DNA from: Planctomycetota bacterium
GTDB taxonomy: Bacteria > Planctomycetota > UBA1135 > GCA-002686595
NCBI GenBank assembly: GCA_014237855.1
Contig: JABACD010000001.1
Location: 372,001-436,000, forward strand
Direction of reading: 5' to 3'
Length of the DNA stretch: 64,000 bases
In this document: positions 1-8,511 of the stretch, in pieces
Layout of the letters: each line of letters begins with the position of its first letter
Position numbering within the stretch: the first letter of the stretch is position 1
Program-made: the position numbers and the translations under genes
Notes under the pieces: model-generated
Seen by the model: only the letters and a program-made list of their open reading frames with translations
Databases searched by the model: none
What the model was told of the DNA's origin: nothing

Positions 1-259
1 GAAGGAGACGTGGGAGATGGGAGGTTCGGATCAGCATGCGGAAAAGGGCGGTGATTTGGGAAGATCTGGCCCCAAGTCGCTTGTGAGACATGGTTTGCAC
101 CGCCACGGCGGGAGGGAATGTATCGGCCCGTGAGGAGCGTGTCTGGAGCCATCTCCAGAGCCCCTTTGGAGGGCGGCCAGATAGTATACGGAGAGAGGGC
201 TCCTGGGTGGGTGTGGACGCCCGGATCGCCCACCCCTCCCGAATCTTGGCCTACGCCCC
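1..259. other. Left-edge intergenic stretch, no gene seen
   Basis: I see no open frame with a credible start or protein pattern here. It lies downstream of the minus-strand methyltransferase that ends at 260. It is G-rich and holds a small inverted repeat around 139-158 (tctgga...tccaga). It may contain the end of a gene lying outside the window. Confidence 0.4.
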
Positions 260-979
260 CTAGCGCTTGCTGAAGCGCAGGATGTAGTTGTCCTCCAGAC
301 TCTCCAGATCGTGCTCTCCCGTGAACTCGAAGCCCGCCGCCTCGATCTCGGCCCGGAAGACCTCCTTTCCGGCTCGGACGTGCTCGAGGAGCCAATCGGC
401 CGTAACTCCGGGGATCCTGTCGAAGTCCACCACCAGCAACTGCCCCCCCGGCCGCAGGGCCCTCTGGATGCTGCTCATCGTGTTGCGGGGGTACTCAAAG
501 TGGTGGTAGGTATCGCAAATGAACACCAGATCCACGCTCTGAGGGGGTAGCCCGACGCTCTTCTCCGTGCACAGCACGGTCCGGACGTTCGTGAGGCCCC
601 TCTCGGCAGCCCCAGCATCGATGCTGTCCAGCAGGGTGGGGTTGATGTCCACCGCATAGACCAGGCCCTCGGCGCCCACCAGACGTGCAAAGAGATGGGT
701 CATGAAGCCCGAACCAGCCCCCACATCCGCCACAACACTTCCCGGGCGTGGCCCAACCACCGCCCCTAGCAACCCACGCTCGGAGTAGATCTCTCGGCTC
801 TCGGTCTCCAGACGGCCGATCAGGGGACCGATGTCATCGCTCTTCCAGGACTCATTGATCCCGGGCCTGACGCTGACCTCCTCGGCGAGGGGAACAGGCG
901 TGGCGCCCGGGCCGGTGCAGGCGGTCGCGAGGCCAATCAGGAGCAGGACAGTTAGGATACGGGACTGGGAGGGCGCCAT
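260..979 (-). CDS. Exported SAM-dependent methyltransferase (lipoprotein)
   Basis: This 239-residue protein has an N-terminal hydrophobic signal ending in a lipobox-like L-A-T-A-C at about residues 17-21, so it is probably a lipoprotein outside the cytoplasmic membrane. The rest is a class I methyltransferase fold: motif I reads ADVGAGSGF, followed by AVDIN (end of strand 2) and a late LVFICDTYHHF. The periplasmic location is odd for a SAM-dependent enzyme because SAM is cytosolic, but similar exported methyltransferases are annotated in several Gram-negative phyla. The substrate is unknown. The ATG at 977-979 begins the signal peptide. It is divergent from the M1 peptidase, with about 240 bases between them. 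Confidence 0.85.
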   Translation of the reverse strand: MAPSQSRILTVLLLIGLATACTGPGATPVPLAEEVSVRPGINESWKSDDIGPLIGRLETESREIYSERGLLGAVVGPRPGSVVADVGAGSGFMTHLFARLVGAEGLVYAVDINPTLLDSIDAGAAERGLTNVRTVLCTEKSVGLPPQSVDLVFICDTYHHFEYPRNTMSSIQRALRPGGQLLVVDFDRIPGVTADWLLEHVRAGKEVFRAEIEAAGFEFTGEHDLESLEDNYILRFSKR

Positions 980-1220
980 GGAGATTGCTGAAGGGAGAGC
1001 TCACGTTGGTCGGGCCAGAGATCTTACGCCCTGGATCCGGGAGCAGCCCAGCCTGGAGCTCGAAGCCAGCACTTCCCGCACCCGCACGTCGCTCCTGGGA
1101 GCAGGACAGGGCTTGCGAGGCCCCCCTGGCCCCGGGTCTGACTCCTCCAAGACCGAATTGGAGAACCATGGGGCGATGATCAGGCTACCCTGACCATTCC
1201 CTCCAACGCAGCCACCGAGA

Positions 1221-2951
1221 ATGAACAGGACCCTCATCACCACCATCTTGCTGACCCTCCTCGCCAGCTCCCCCCTTGGGGCTCAGAGGGGAGACCGTGA
1301 CGAGAAAGAGGCCCTCACGTCAGGTCGTCCCGCTCCACCCGAGCAGACCTGCTACGACGTGACCCATTACCACCTGAAGATCAAGGTGAAGCCTGAAGAA
1401 CGCGAGATTCAGGGCACCCTGATCATGCGTGCCAAGCTGCTCCGGAAGACCGATCGGGTGACCCTCGACCTCAATGAGGCGCTCTCGGTTCAGGAGGTCG
1501 CGCTGACCCTCCCCGGCGCCGACGGGCCGCGAGTCAGCGAGGTGCCCTTCCGGCATGAGGATGGAGAGCTCGTGATCAAGGTTGGCAAGCCGTTCAAGGC
1601 GGCCGAGATCAAGACTGGCGGTGAATTCGAGCTTGCCGTCACCTATGGCGGAAGACCCCGCGTCGCGCCTCGCCCCCCCTGGGATGGCGGCTTCCAGTGG
1701 GAACAAACCCCTGGAGGCGCCCACTGGATCGCCACCTCCAACCAGATGCAGGGTGCCGACCTCTGGTGGCCGGTCAAGGACCAACCGGATGATGAGCCGG
1801 ACACGATGCAGATCGAGGTGCTGGTGCCCGAGGGACTCGTGTGCGCGAGCAACGGTCGCCTCGAGAGTGTCACGACAGAGGACGGTTGGAGCACCTTCGA
1901 CTGGCGCGTGTCGACTCCCATCAATGCCTACGGGGTGGCCCTCAACATCGCGCCTTATGAGACGATCACACGCGAGTACACAAGCGTGGCCGGCGATACC
2001 TTCCCAGTCACCTACTGGTGCCTGCCCGGGAACGTCGAGCAGGGAGAGCTCCTGATGGAGGACATCCTCAAGCAGATGGCATGGTTCGAGGCGACCTATG
2101 GTCCCTACCCCTTCCGCGGTGACAAGTACGGGGTCGTGGAGACGCCACATCTTGGAATGGAGCACCAGTCGATCATCGCGTACGGAAACAAGTACAAGGG
2201 CAACCCCTGGGGTGAGGACCAGGGATTTGACTTCCTGCACCATCATGAGTTCGCTCACGAGTGGTGGGCGAACCTCGTCACCTGCCGCAACTGGAACGAC
2301 TTCTGGATCCACGAGAGCTTCGGCACCTACGCCCAGTCACTCTACACCGAGCACCTCAAGGGCCCCGAGGCTTACCGCAAGCGCATGGCCGAGATAAGGC
2401 GTGGTCTGCGCAACAGGGCACCGGTCGCACCCCGCGCGCCCATGAGCACAACCGAGGTCTACTTCGGTGATACGGGTGGAGACATCTACAACAAGGGCGC
2501 CTGGGTGTTGCACACCCTTCGCTGGCTGGTTGGCGACGAGAAGTTCTTCCTGGCCTTGCGGCGCATGGCCTACCCCGACCCGAGCCTCGAAGGCACCACG
2601 GATGGCTCTGCGTGCCGGTTCAGCGACACAGAGGAGATCCGAGCCATTGCAGAGGAGCACACCGAGCAGGACCTGGAGTGGTTCTTCGAGCTCTACCTGC
2701 GTCAGCCGGAGCTCCCCGAGCTGGAGGAGAAGCTGTCGGGTGGCACTCTCAGTCTTCACTGGAAGACCCCCGAGGAGCTGCCCTTCCCCATGCCGGTCGA
2801 GGTGAGTGTGGATGGCACGCTCCACCGAGTGGAGATGAAGGATGGCAAGGGCAAGATCAAGGTCGGACGAGCCAAGGAGGTCATCGTGGATCCCAATACC
2901 TGGCTCCTCAAGAGAGAAGAAAAAGCCATGCGGAGAAGACCGAAACGTTGA
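1221..2951 (+). CDS. M1 family metallopeptidase (aminopeptidase N-like), exported
   Basis: The 576-residue product begins with a signal peptide (MNRTLITTILLTLLASS...GA). The zinc site is clear: HEFAH at residues 342-346 and the third ligand Glu365, giving the HExxH-18-E pattern of M1 peptidases. The GAMEN exopeptidase motif is changed to GMEHQ, as in many bacterial M1 relatives, and the downstream catalytic Tyr is likely in DIYNKGAW. It should cleave N-terminal residues from peptides in the periplasm or outside. It lacks the long C-terminal helical domain of classical PepN (about 870 residues), which fits the short M1 subfamily. It ends in a basic tail. A TPR protein follows on the same strand 157 bases downstream. 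Confidence 0.93.
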   Translation: MNRTLITTILLTLLASSPLGAQRGDRDEKEALTSGRPAPPEQTCYDVTHYHLKIKVKPEEREIQGTLIMRAKLLRKTDRVTLDLNEALSVQEVALTLPGADGPRVSEVPFRHEDGELVIKVGKPFKAAEIKTGGEFELAVTYGGRPRVAPRPPWDGGFQWEQTPGGAHWIATSNQMQGADLWWPVKDQPDDEPDTMQIEVLVPEGLVCASNGRLESVTTEDGWSTFDWRVSTPINAYGVALNIAPYETITREYTSVAGDTFPVTYWCLPGNVEQGELLMEDILKQMAWFEATYGPYPFRGDKYGVVETPHLGMEHQSIIAYGNKYKGNPWGEDQGFDFLHHHEFAHEWWANLVTCRNWNDFWIHESFGTYAQSLYTEHLKGPEAYRKRMAEIRRGLRNRAPVAPRAPMSTTEVYFGDTGGDIYNKGAWVLHTLRWLVGDEKFFLALRRMAYPDPSLEGTTDGSACRFSDTEEIRAIAEEHTEQDLEWFFELYLRQPELPELEEKLSGGTLSLHWKTPEELPFPMPVEVSVDGTLHRVEMKDGKGKIKVGRAKEVIVDPNTWLLKREEKAMRRRPKR

Positions 2952-3108
2952 CTTCTGAACGGTCTGGCACCGACCCTGGCAGCTGACCACTACAGAGACC
3001 TTTCGAGTTTCTTCCCAAGCCTCGACCTTGGTGGGAGCAAGCCACCCAAGGGGAGCCCATAAGAAAGAGGCCATTCCTCACAAGAGTGACTCGCGGTACC
3101 GTACCCCC

Positions 3109-4221
3109 ATGATCCTACGCCTCACCGTTTGCCTCCTGCTGACGGGCGCAAGCGCGCCCTGTCTCTGGGACTACGACACCCTGGAGCAAGAGCGATCGCG
3201 CTTTCCCACCTCATTGGAGTTGATCACTGGGCGCTTTCCCCGCCACTCAGCAGAGTTCTACCAATGGCGGGTTCAGGACAGAACCAGAGCACTGGACGCA
3301 GGAGCCATCTCTGCCGAAGGCCTCGACGATCTCGCCGTCTCCTATTCCAAGCTCGGGGATGATGGTCGCGCCATCGAGCTAATGGCGCAGAAGGAAGCCG
3401 ACTTCCCGGGGCTCTACAGCACGGCCGCCAATCTGGGCACCTTCTACATTCACGCTGGTCTGATTGAACAGGGACTGCCCCACATCGAGCGCGCCATCGA
3501 GATCAATCCAGAGGCTCACTTCGGCAGAGAGGTCTACCAGCTACTACTCGCACGCTACGTGCTCGAGTGCCGGCAAGAGACAGACGCACCCCGCCTTCCG
3601 CTTGATCCGAAGGTCCATGAAACCCTCATTCCGAGTGCACGTGGATTCTGGCGCTACCTTCTAGAAGAGGGAGAGATTGAAGCTGCCGACGAGAAGAGAC
3701 AGACCTTCCTCGCAGTGCGCGGAGTTCTAGGAATGATGCGCTTCGGAAATCACGACTCCCCCGTCCTCCTCGAGGCACTCTCCGATGTGCTGCTGGCCAA
3801 TCCTGACAGCGACGGCAAACGTCTCGCAGCAAGAGCACTGCTCAAGGCCTCCTACGAGGTCACCGACTCGGATGCTCGCCAGGCCTATCGCGCCAAGGCC
3901 AAGGCCGCACTGAACACCCAGACCCCAAATCCGAGCACACAAGAAAATCTCGCGCTCGCCACGCTGGAGACCAGGTTCGGCAATGAACTCGCTGAAGCCG
4001 AGGATTGGTGGGCTGAGCTTCACGAGAACGAACTGCGCTGGATCGAGGAAGACGAAGATGTCGACGCCCGATTTGCCGAGTCGTACTACGGCAAGACCCC
4101 ACGCACCCGCGTTGACAGTGAGGGTCGACACATGGCCATCAAGAAGTTCGGCGGTGTGGCGGCGATTGCCCTGATCGTGATTGCCCTGGCTTATGTCGCG
4201 GCGCTCCCCCGCCGACAGTGA
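3109..4221 (+). CDS. TPR-like exported protein with C-terminal membrane anchor
   Basis: The frame is open from 3028, but the ATG at 3109 puts a hydrophobic leader (MILRLTVCLLLTG) at the N-terminus, giving 370 residues. Leader and mature start (CLWDYDTLEQER, then LITGRFPRHSAEFY) resemble a family I associate from memory with planctomycete genomes; this was not checked. Residues 60-160 look like TPR helices (AISAEGLDDLAVSYSKLGD; AANLGTFYIHAGL). The C-terminus has one membrane segment (VAAIALIVIALAYVAAL) followed by RRQ. The function is unknown; a scaffolding or envelope role is possible. The gene ends at a long bidirectional hairpin shared with cysC. Confidence 0.75.
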   Translation: MILRLTVCLLLTGASAPCLWDYDTLEQERSRFPTSLELITGRFPRHSAEFYQWRVQDRTRALDAGAISAEGLDDLAVSYSKLGDDGRAIELMAQKEADFPGLYSTAANLGTFYIHAGLIEQGLPHIERAIEINPEAHFGREVYQLLLARYVLECRQETDAPRLPLDPKVHETLIPSARGFWRYLLEEGEIEAADEKRQTFLAVRGVLGMMRFGNHDSPVLLEALSDVLLANPDSDGKRLAARALLKASYEVTDSDARQAYRAKAKAALNTQTPNPSTQENLALATLETRFGNELAEAEDWWAELHENELRWIEEDEDVDARFAESYYGKTPRTRVDSEGRHMAIKKFGGVAAIALIVIALAYVAALPRRQ

Positions 4222-4275
4222 CCACAAGAAAGGCCCCCTAGATGGAGTAACCATCCGGGGGACCTTTCTTGTGGT
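4221..4275. terminator. Long bidirectional terminator hairpin between convergent genes
   Basis: Left arm 4221-4245 pairs with right arm 4251-4275 around the loop agtaa, with three non-identical positions of 25 (two could be G-U pairs on one strand). It lies between the stop of the TPR gene (+) and the stop of cysC (-). No clear U-tract follows on either side. Confidence 0.75.
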
Positions 4276-4301
4276 CAGCTTGCCCCGCAGGGCAACTCGA
4301 A

Positions 4302-4844
4302 CTAGCTCGCCAGGAGACCCTTCGACGACAGGTAGTCGATGATCTTCTGCGCGGACTCCTCAATGCTCTCCTTGGAGGTGTCCACGAGGACTTCCGGTGT
4401 CTCGGGTGCCTCGTACGGATCGCTGATGCCGGTGAAGTTCTTGATCTCACCGGAGCGAGCCTTCTTGTAGAGCCCCTTCGTGTCGCGCTCTTCCACACAC
4501 TCCAGCGGAGCAAACACGAAGACCTCGACGAAGGTCGCCTGAGTCTGAGTTATCTTACGGATCTCATCACGGACACTCGCGTAGGGTGAGATAGCCGCTG
4601 TGATAGCCGCGCATCCATTACGGGCCAGGAGATTGGCAACGTATCCGATCCGGCGAATGTTGGTGTCACGATCTTCCTTCGAGAAGCCGAGACCCTTGGA
4701 GAGGTTCTCGCGAATTTCGTCGCCGTCCATGACCTCGACCTTGCACCCGCGCTCTTTGAGAATCGGGGTCAGGTACTGGGCCAAGGTGCTCTTGCCGGCT
4801 CCAGAGAGACCGGTGAACCACAGGGTGAAGCCTTTGTTTTCCAT
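4302..4844 (-). CDS. cysC: Adenylylsulfate (APS) kinase
   Basis: This 180-residue protein phosphorylates APS to PAPS with ATP. The Walker A loop GLSGAGKST is at residues 12-20, followed by the family pattern MDGDEIRENLSKGLGFSKEDRDTN and the late FVFAPLECVEERD/KGLYKKA segment. The length is typical for a stand-alone CysC. It is the last gene of a minus-strand cluster with sat and an alkaline-phosphatase-fold protein; the spacing to the upstream gene is 54 bases. I see no good Shine-Dalgarno before its ATG. Without cysH or a sulfite reductase nearby, PAPS is more likely used for sulfation than for cysteine synthesis (inference). Confidence 0.96.
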   Translation of the reverse strand: MENKGFTLWFTGLSGAGKSTLAQYLTPILKERGCKVEVMDGDEIRENLSKGLGFSKEDRDTNIRRIGYVANLLARNGCAAITAAISPYASVRDEIRKITQTQATFVEVFVFAPLECVEERDTKGLYKKARSGEIKNFTGISDPYEAPETPEVLVDTSKESIEESAQKIIDYLSSKGLLAS

Positions 4845-4898
4845 TGGAGTGATGCTTGAATTTCGTTGCTAGGGGTTTGTTGGTGAAGTCGCTGTGGC

Positions 4899-5855
4899 TT
4901 AGCGGATCTTGCCCTCGAGGTAGGGCACTTCGAAGCACTTCTCGTGCATGATTGGACCGTGGCCGAAGTACCCGGCCTCACCGAAGAGCTCGCCATGATC
5001 GGCGGTCACGATGATGTGGGTATTCTTGGGCACGGTGTCATATAGCTGCTCGAAGACACCATCGAGATACCTGACGGTGTCTATCTGACGCTCGCGCAGC
5101 TCGTCGAGCTTGTCTTGATCGAAGAACTGGAACTCTTCCTTGAAGTCCGGTGCGCTCTCGTCGATCTGATCATTCATCTTCTTGAAGACTCCATTGACAC
5201 CGCTAATACGAGGCCACATCGAGGAGTCTTCTTCAGGCTTGGCGTAAGGGTAGTGAGTCTCCCCAACGTTCATCAGGTAGAACGACGGGCGGTCTTCCTT
5301 GAATTCCAAGGTTGGAATCATCGCCGCCATGTCGTTGTGGCTGTCCATCAACTGAAAGCTATCGAACGCACGGTTGATGCCCGTCTTGGGATTCAGGACA
5401 GGCAGAGACACGCGCGCTCCGGTGTTGTACCCAAGTTGATTGCGTAGCAATTCCGGGAACCACAAGCCAGGAACCATCTTCGCGAACTCGATGCCCTTGG
5501 CACCCAGACGGTCATTGTAGTTGAAGAAATCCTCCTTGTAGTACTCCGAGGCGTACACGTTCTCAGGGCTCGTGTGCGGGAGCAGCCCGGTCAACAGGTT
5601 GTAGTGTGAGGGCGCAGTCCACGATGCGTAGGTGTAGCGCTTCTCAACCTTCCCGCCGGACAACTTCGTGATGACCTTCGACTCTGCCGCCATGAAGCTG
5701 TCGTAGCGGCACGAGTCGAGGATCACGATGATGAAATTGTTGTCGGCCTGAGGCTCCGGATGCGGGGGCAGCATCCCGGGGCGCACCATTGGGCGCATCG
5801 GTAGCTTCTTCGCCGGCTGGGGCTTCTTCTTCTTGAAGGCGTCAAACAGACCCAT
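4899..5855 (-). CDS. Cytosolic alkaline-phosphatase-superfamily (sulfatase-like) hydrolase or transferase
   Basis: The start at 5855 (MGLFDAFKKK) is preferred over upstream in-frame codons because AGGAG sits seven bases before it; this gives 318 residues. Residues 40-90 match the sulfatase/phosphodiesterase fold: a first metal Asp in IVILDSCRYD (Asp47) and T-A-P-S-H at 80-84 where sulfatases have C-x-P-S-R. The later metal site VTADHGELFGE and an HGP...H segment are present. With Thr in place of Cys, formylglycine cannot form, so this is more likely a phosphodiesterase-like or transferase member than a classical sulfatase. No signal peptide is visible, so it should act in the cytosol. It sits between sat and cysC in the same direction, which suggests a substrate linked to APS or PAPS (inference). 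Confidence 0.82.
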   Translation of the reverse strand: MGLFDAFKKKKPQPAKKLPMRPMVRPGMLPPHPEPQADNNFIIVILDSCRYDSFMAAESKVITKLSGGKVEKRYTYASWTAPSHYNLLTGLLPHTSPENVYASEYYKEDFFNYNDRLGAKGIEFAKMVPGLWFPELLRNQLGYNTGARVSLPVLNPKTGINRAFDSFQLMDSHNDMAAMIPTLEFKEDRPSFYLMNVGETHYPYAKPEEDSSMWPRISGVNGVFKKMNDQIDESAPDFKEEFQFFDQDKLDELRERQIDTVRYLDGVFEQLYDTVPKNTHIIVTADHGELFGEAGYFGHGPIMHEKCFEVPYLEGKIR

Positions 5856-5901
5856 GATCGTTCTCCTTCTGGGAGGGGTTGAAGAGAGAGGGTGGGGAGG
5901 A

Positions 5902-7155
5902 CTAGTTCTTGGACTTGTAGAACTCGACAAGCACCTGCGCCGTGCTCGGTCGCATGATGCGGTCGTCGGGCAGTTCACCGCCTGTGAGGATCTCACGCAC
6001 CTTGGTGCCGGAGATAAAGACCGAGGTGTTTTCCTTGTTCTCTTCCATCAGGCCAACGCGTCCGATCTCCTCGAAGTACGCGGCAAAGCCCACGTTCACG
6101 GTCTTGATCTGGAGGTCGCCCTCGAGCTCATTGAAGATCTCCTGGGCATCAAAATCACCCCAGATGGCGGTCCCGTCGGCATAGGGCGCATCGGCATGCT
6201 TGCGTCCGATGATGAAGTGAGTGAACCCCAGGTTCTGCCGGTAGATGGCATGCATCACGGCCTCGCGCGGGCCGCCGTAGTACATGCGCATATCCAGGCC
6301 AACCAGGTGCAGGTTGTCGTTGAGATCCTGACCCTTGGAGCTCCAGAGCTCCTCGTCCATGTCGCCCTGGCCAAGATGGCGGCCGGCGATCAGGGCCTCG
6401 TAGGTCTCCATGCGGGTCGCAGCGGGAACATCGTCACCCTTGAGCTGACCAACGAGCGGGTTCAACATGACGCCGGTCTTCTTGCCGGTGTCACGCAAGA
6501 TCACCTCGGCCCCGTAGACCAGAGCGTACTCGTGAGCACGATGGAGCGGGTTACGGGTCTGGAAGGCAATCGTCTGCTCATAGCCACTCTTCTCGACGAG
6601 GGCGCGAGTCTCTGCGGGTCCCATGACCCGGTTCACGAATGAACGGCTGTCCTCGAACGGCAGCAGCTCGATGTCACCGCCAAGGATCTTGGTGCGCTCA
6701 TCACCGAGCCAGAGCTGCGCACCGGGATGGTCCGTGCGGTCAGTGCCATAGACCTTTTGGATGAAGCGTGTCTTGTCCCAGTCGTAGACAGAGGTGACAG
6801 TGAGAACTCCGAACAGCCTTCCGTTCGAGTAGAGTCCAACCTGTTCACCGACCTTCGCATTCTGGGCTTCCTCATCGGTGACCGGGAGAATGATCGGTAT
6901 TGTCCAGGCCCACTTTCGTCCTTCGCGCTCGATGTACATCGAGTCGAGAACCGAGTTGTAGTCCGTCTCGCTCATCGGACCGGTGAGCGGACTGAGGGTG
7001 CCGTCAGCGACTCGATAGAGACTGGTCTGATCTGTGTCGTTGACGTCGATCTTCGCCAAGCCGGCCCAGGTCGAGCCGTCAGTACCGGAAATGCGATTGA
7101 CAGGCTGGCCGAGGCCGCCGTGAACAGGTGTGGTGGTTGCGGTGGTTGCAGACAT
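5902..7155 (-). CDS. sat: Sulfate adenylyltransferase (ATP sulfurylase), single-chain type
   Basis: The 417-residue enzyme converts sulfate and ATP to APS and pyrophosphate. The active-site motif QTRNPLHRAHEYAL begins at Gln199, with the HxxH-type histidines at 205 and 208; later GRKHADAP replaces the usual GRDHAG region and ISGTKVRE is near the end. This is the homo-oligomeric Sat, not the CysD/CysN pair. A run of Ala/Thr codons at the N-terminus may be a short extension. It lies 42 bases after the ribbon-helix-helix gene and 46 bases before the alkaline-phosphatase-fold gene, suggesting one transcript. No obvious Shine-Dalgarno precedes the ATG. Confidence 0.96.
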   Translation of the reverse strand: MSATTATTTPVHGGLGQPVNRISGTDGSTWAGLAKIDVNDTDQTSLYRVADGTLSPLTGPMSETDYNSVLDSMYIEREGRKWAWTIPIILPVTDEEAQNAKVGEQVGLYSNGRLFGVLTVTSVYDWDKTRFIQKVYGTDRTDHPGAQLWLGDERTKILGGDIELLPFEDSRSFVNRVMGPAETRALVEKSGYEQTIAFQTRNPLHRAHEYALVYGAEVILRDTGKKTGVMLNPLVGQLKGDDVPAATRMETYEALIAGRHLGQGDMDEELWSSKGQDLNDNLHLVGLDMRMYYGGPREAVMHAIYRQNLGFTHFIIGRKHADAPYADGTAIWGDFDAQEIFNELEGDLQIKTVNVGFAAYFEEIGRVGLMEENKENTSVFISGTKVREILTGGELPDDRIMRPSTAQVLVEFYKSKN

Positions 7156-7197
7156 GGCTGGTTGATTCGCTGGGTGGATTCGGGGGAATTCGGGCCG

Positions 7198-7413
7198 CTA
7201 GAGGTACCCGAGGTTCTTGAGCTTGCGCTTGACGTCGTCCAGTTCTTCCTGATTGAACTCGGACGCCTGCGCGGCCTCGGCTTCACCCATCAGGTCTCGG
7301 AGGACATAGACGATGAAGTCGGTGGGAGAATTGAATCCCGAGTCCTCCACCACTTGCTGGATCTTTCGATACAGCGGGCGGGGAATCTTGACGGTGACTT
7401 TGCTCTCTCGCAC
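7198..7413 (-). CDS. Ribbon-helix-helix (CopG/Arc-like) small protein
   Basis: This 71-residue protein starts with a short beta strand (KVTVKIPRPLYRKI) followed by two helices (QQVVEDSGFNSPTDFIVYVLRDLM), the layout of a ribbon-helix-helix DNA-binding domain. It leads the sat-cysC cluster and may regulate it (inference). No toxin-sized partner overlaps it, so a toxin-antitoxin role is not supported. The C-terminus ends in LKNLGYL, similar to LKGLGYV near the end of the lipoprotein encoded divergently at 7829-8377. Confidence 0.7.
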   Translation of the reverse strand: MRESKVTVKIPRPLYRKIQQVVEDSGFNSPTDFIVYVLRDLMGEAEAAQASEFNQEELDDVKRKLKNLGYL

Positions 7414-7828
7414 GACGGTGAAGCGGGGTTCAGGAGGGTTGGAAGATCAGCTGGCGATGCGTGCCTCGCTGGGGGTTCGCTTGCCAGGAACTGGCCTCGA
7501 ACGCTCGCTCGCGAGGAGCCCACCGGACCAGGCGGCACTCCAATGACACTCTCATCGTAGCCCTATCGGAGTGCGATAAGAGCCTACTGAAGCAAAAAAT
7601 AGCCTCAAAACAGGCTTCAGGCGCCCCAAAGCAGTATTTCACCAGAAGTTGAGTCCATTCCGGGTGAGCCACGATTTCCCACCTCACGCTGGATTGCCGG
7701 ACTCGTACCCCTGTGCCGAAGGCTCGCGCGAGGGAGGTCGGCCAAGGTCTCGGCGAGACGAGGGTCGAGGAGGGGAAGGGATCGGCTACATTGGCGCGCC
7801 CAAAAAATCTCTGCTCAACTACTCCCAG
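7414..7828. promoter_or_regulatory. Divergent intergenic region of the sat cluster and the lipoprotein
   Basis: This 415-base stretch must hold promoters for both directions. An A-rich patch at 7591-7610 lies inside an inverted repeat, ctgaagc at 7587-7593 and gcttcag at 7614-7620, which could be an operator or a leader hairpin. I cannot pick -35/-10 boxes with confidence and see no protein-coding pattern. Confidence 0.4.
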
Positions 7829-8377
7829 ATGCCCCAGATCACGATGCAAGCCCCTCTTGTTTCCCTTGCAACCCTGCTCCTCTTGCTGTGTACCGCCTGC
7901 GGCGGCCAAGCAAGCCCCACAGAGTCCGTGGACGCTGGCTACAGCGCACTGAACTCGGGCGACTACGGTTCGGCGCTTGCAAGCTTCCAGGAAGCCCTTG
8001 CCGGAATGGCCCCCTCCGATGAAGGCTACCTCTCGGCGAACCTTGGCTACATCCAGGCACAGTGTCACATCGACGCAGCCCAGGCCAAGGCAGACCTGCT
8101 CTCCATGTCCAAGGACTCTGGAGTCAGGGCCTCCGACTACAGCATGGTCGTGACCGAGATCATCAGCGCAGCAACGGCCCAGGCAAGTTCAGACTCCGAT
8201 GCGGCCAACGTGACCATCGGGGAGGCTGTGGCGATCCTCCAGGCAGGGAAGGACGACTTCCCCGACTACGACAAGTGGGACGCGCTCCTGAAGAAGACTG
8301 GAGACAAGGCCGCCTCCCTTGGCAGCGCGGACGCCCTCGAAGCTCTCAAGGGCCTGGGTTACGTGGGTGGCGACTGA
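7829..8377 (+). CDS. Small lipoprotein with TPR-like repeat region
   Basis: The frame opens at 7649, but the ATG at 7829 gives a signal peptide with lipobox L-L-C-T-A-C near residues 19-24 and a 182-residue product. ATG 7844 is an alternative. The mature part starts with a TPR-like hairpin (VDAGYSALNSGDYGSALASFQEALA), a pattern seen in solute- or envelope-assembly lipoproteins. The C-terminus reads EALKGLGYVGGD. The function is unknown. A strong hairpin follows the stop codon, so it seems to be transcribed alone. Confidence 0.72.
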   Translation: MPQITMQAPLVSLATLLLLLCTACGGQASPTESVDAGYSALNSGDYGSALASFQEALAGMAPSDEGYLSANLGYIQAQCHIDAAQAKADLLSMSKDSGVRASDYSMVVTEIISAATAQASSDSDAANVTIGEAVAILQAGKDDFPDYDKWDALLKKTGDKAASLGSADALEALKGLGYVGGD

Positions 8378-8403
8378 TCCTCGACCGAAGCACGCAGTTT
8401 CAA

Positions 8404-8444
8404 CAGGCGGGCCGGGGTCGACATCATCGAGCCCGGCCCGCCTG
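8404..8444 (+). terminator. Hairpin terminator after the TPR lipoprotein
   Basis: A 13-bp perfect stem (8404-8416 with 8432-8444) lies 27 bases after the lipoprotein stop, and the loop can pair further (tcga with tcga). No U-tract follows. It separates the lipoprotein from the sulfatase gene. Confidence 0.6.
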
Positions 8445-8511
8445 CATGTCCACCCAGGCATTTCGTAACCTGGCCAGGTCGCCCGAGCCCCCTCCCAATC
8501 GAGATCCCCAA

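Noticed and set aside
1320..2312. Minus-strand open frame of 330 codons
   Set aside because: It is antisense to the M1 peptidase with no family pattern; high G+C opens such frames.
4899..5855. Classical sulfatase call for the cytosolic alkaline-phosphatase-fold protein
   Set aside because: The formylglycine Cys is replaced by Thr and no signal peptide is present, so only the fold is claimed.
5833..6642. Plus-strand open frame of 269 codons
   Set aside because: It is antisense to sat, has no recognisable domain and a biased composition.
4302..7155. Assimilatory sulfate reduction operon
   Set aside because: No PAPS/APS reductase, sulfite reductase or cysD/cysN is in the window.
7198..7413. 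Toxin-antitoxin antitoxin
   Set aside because: No toxin-like gene overlaps or follows it; the next gene is sat.
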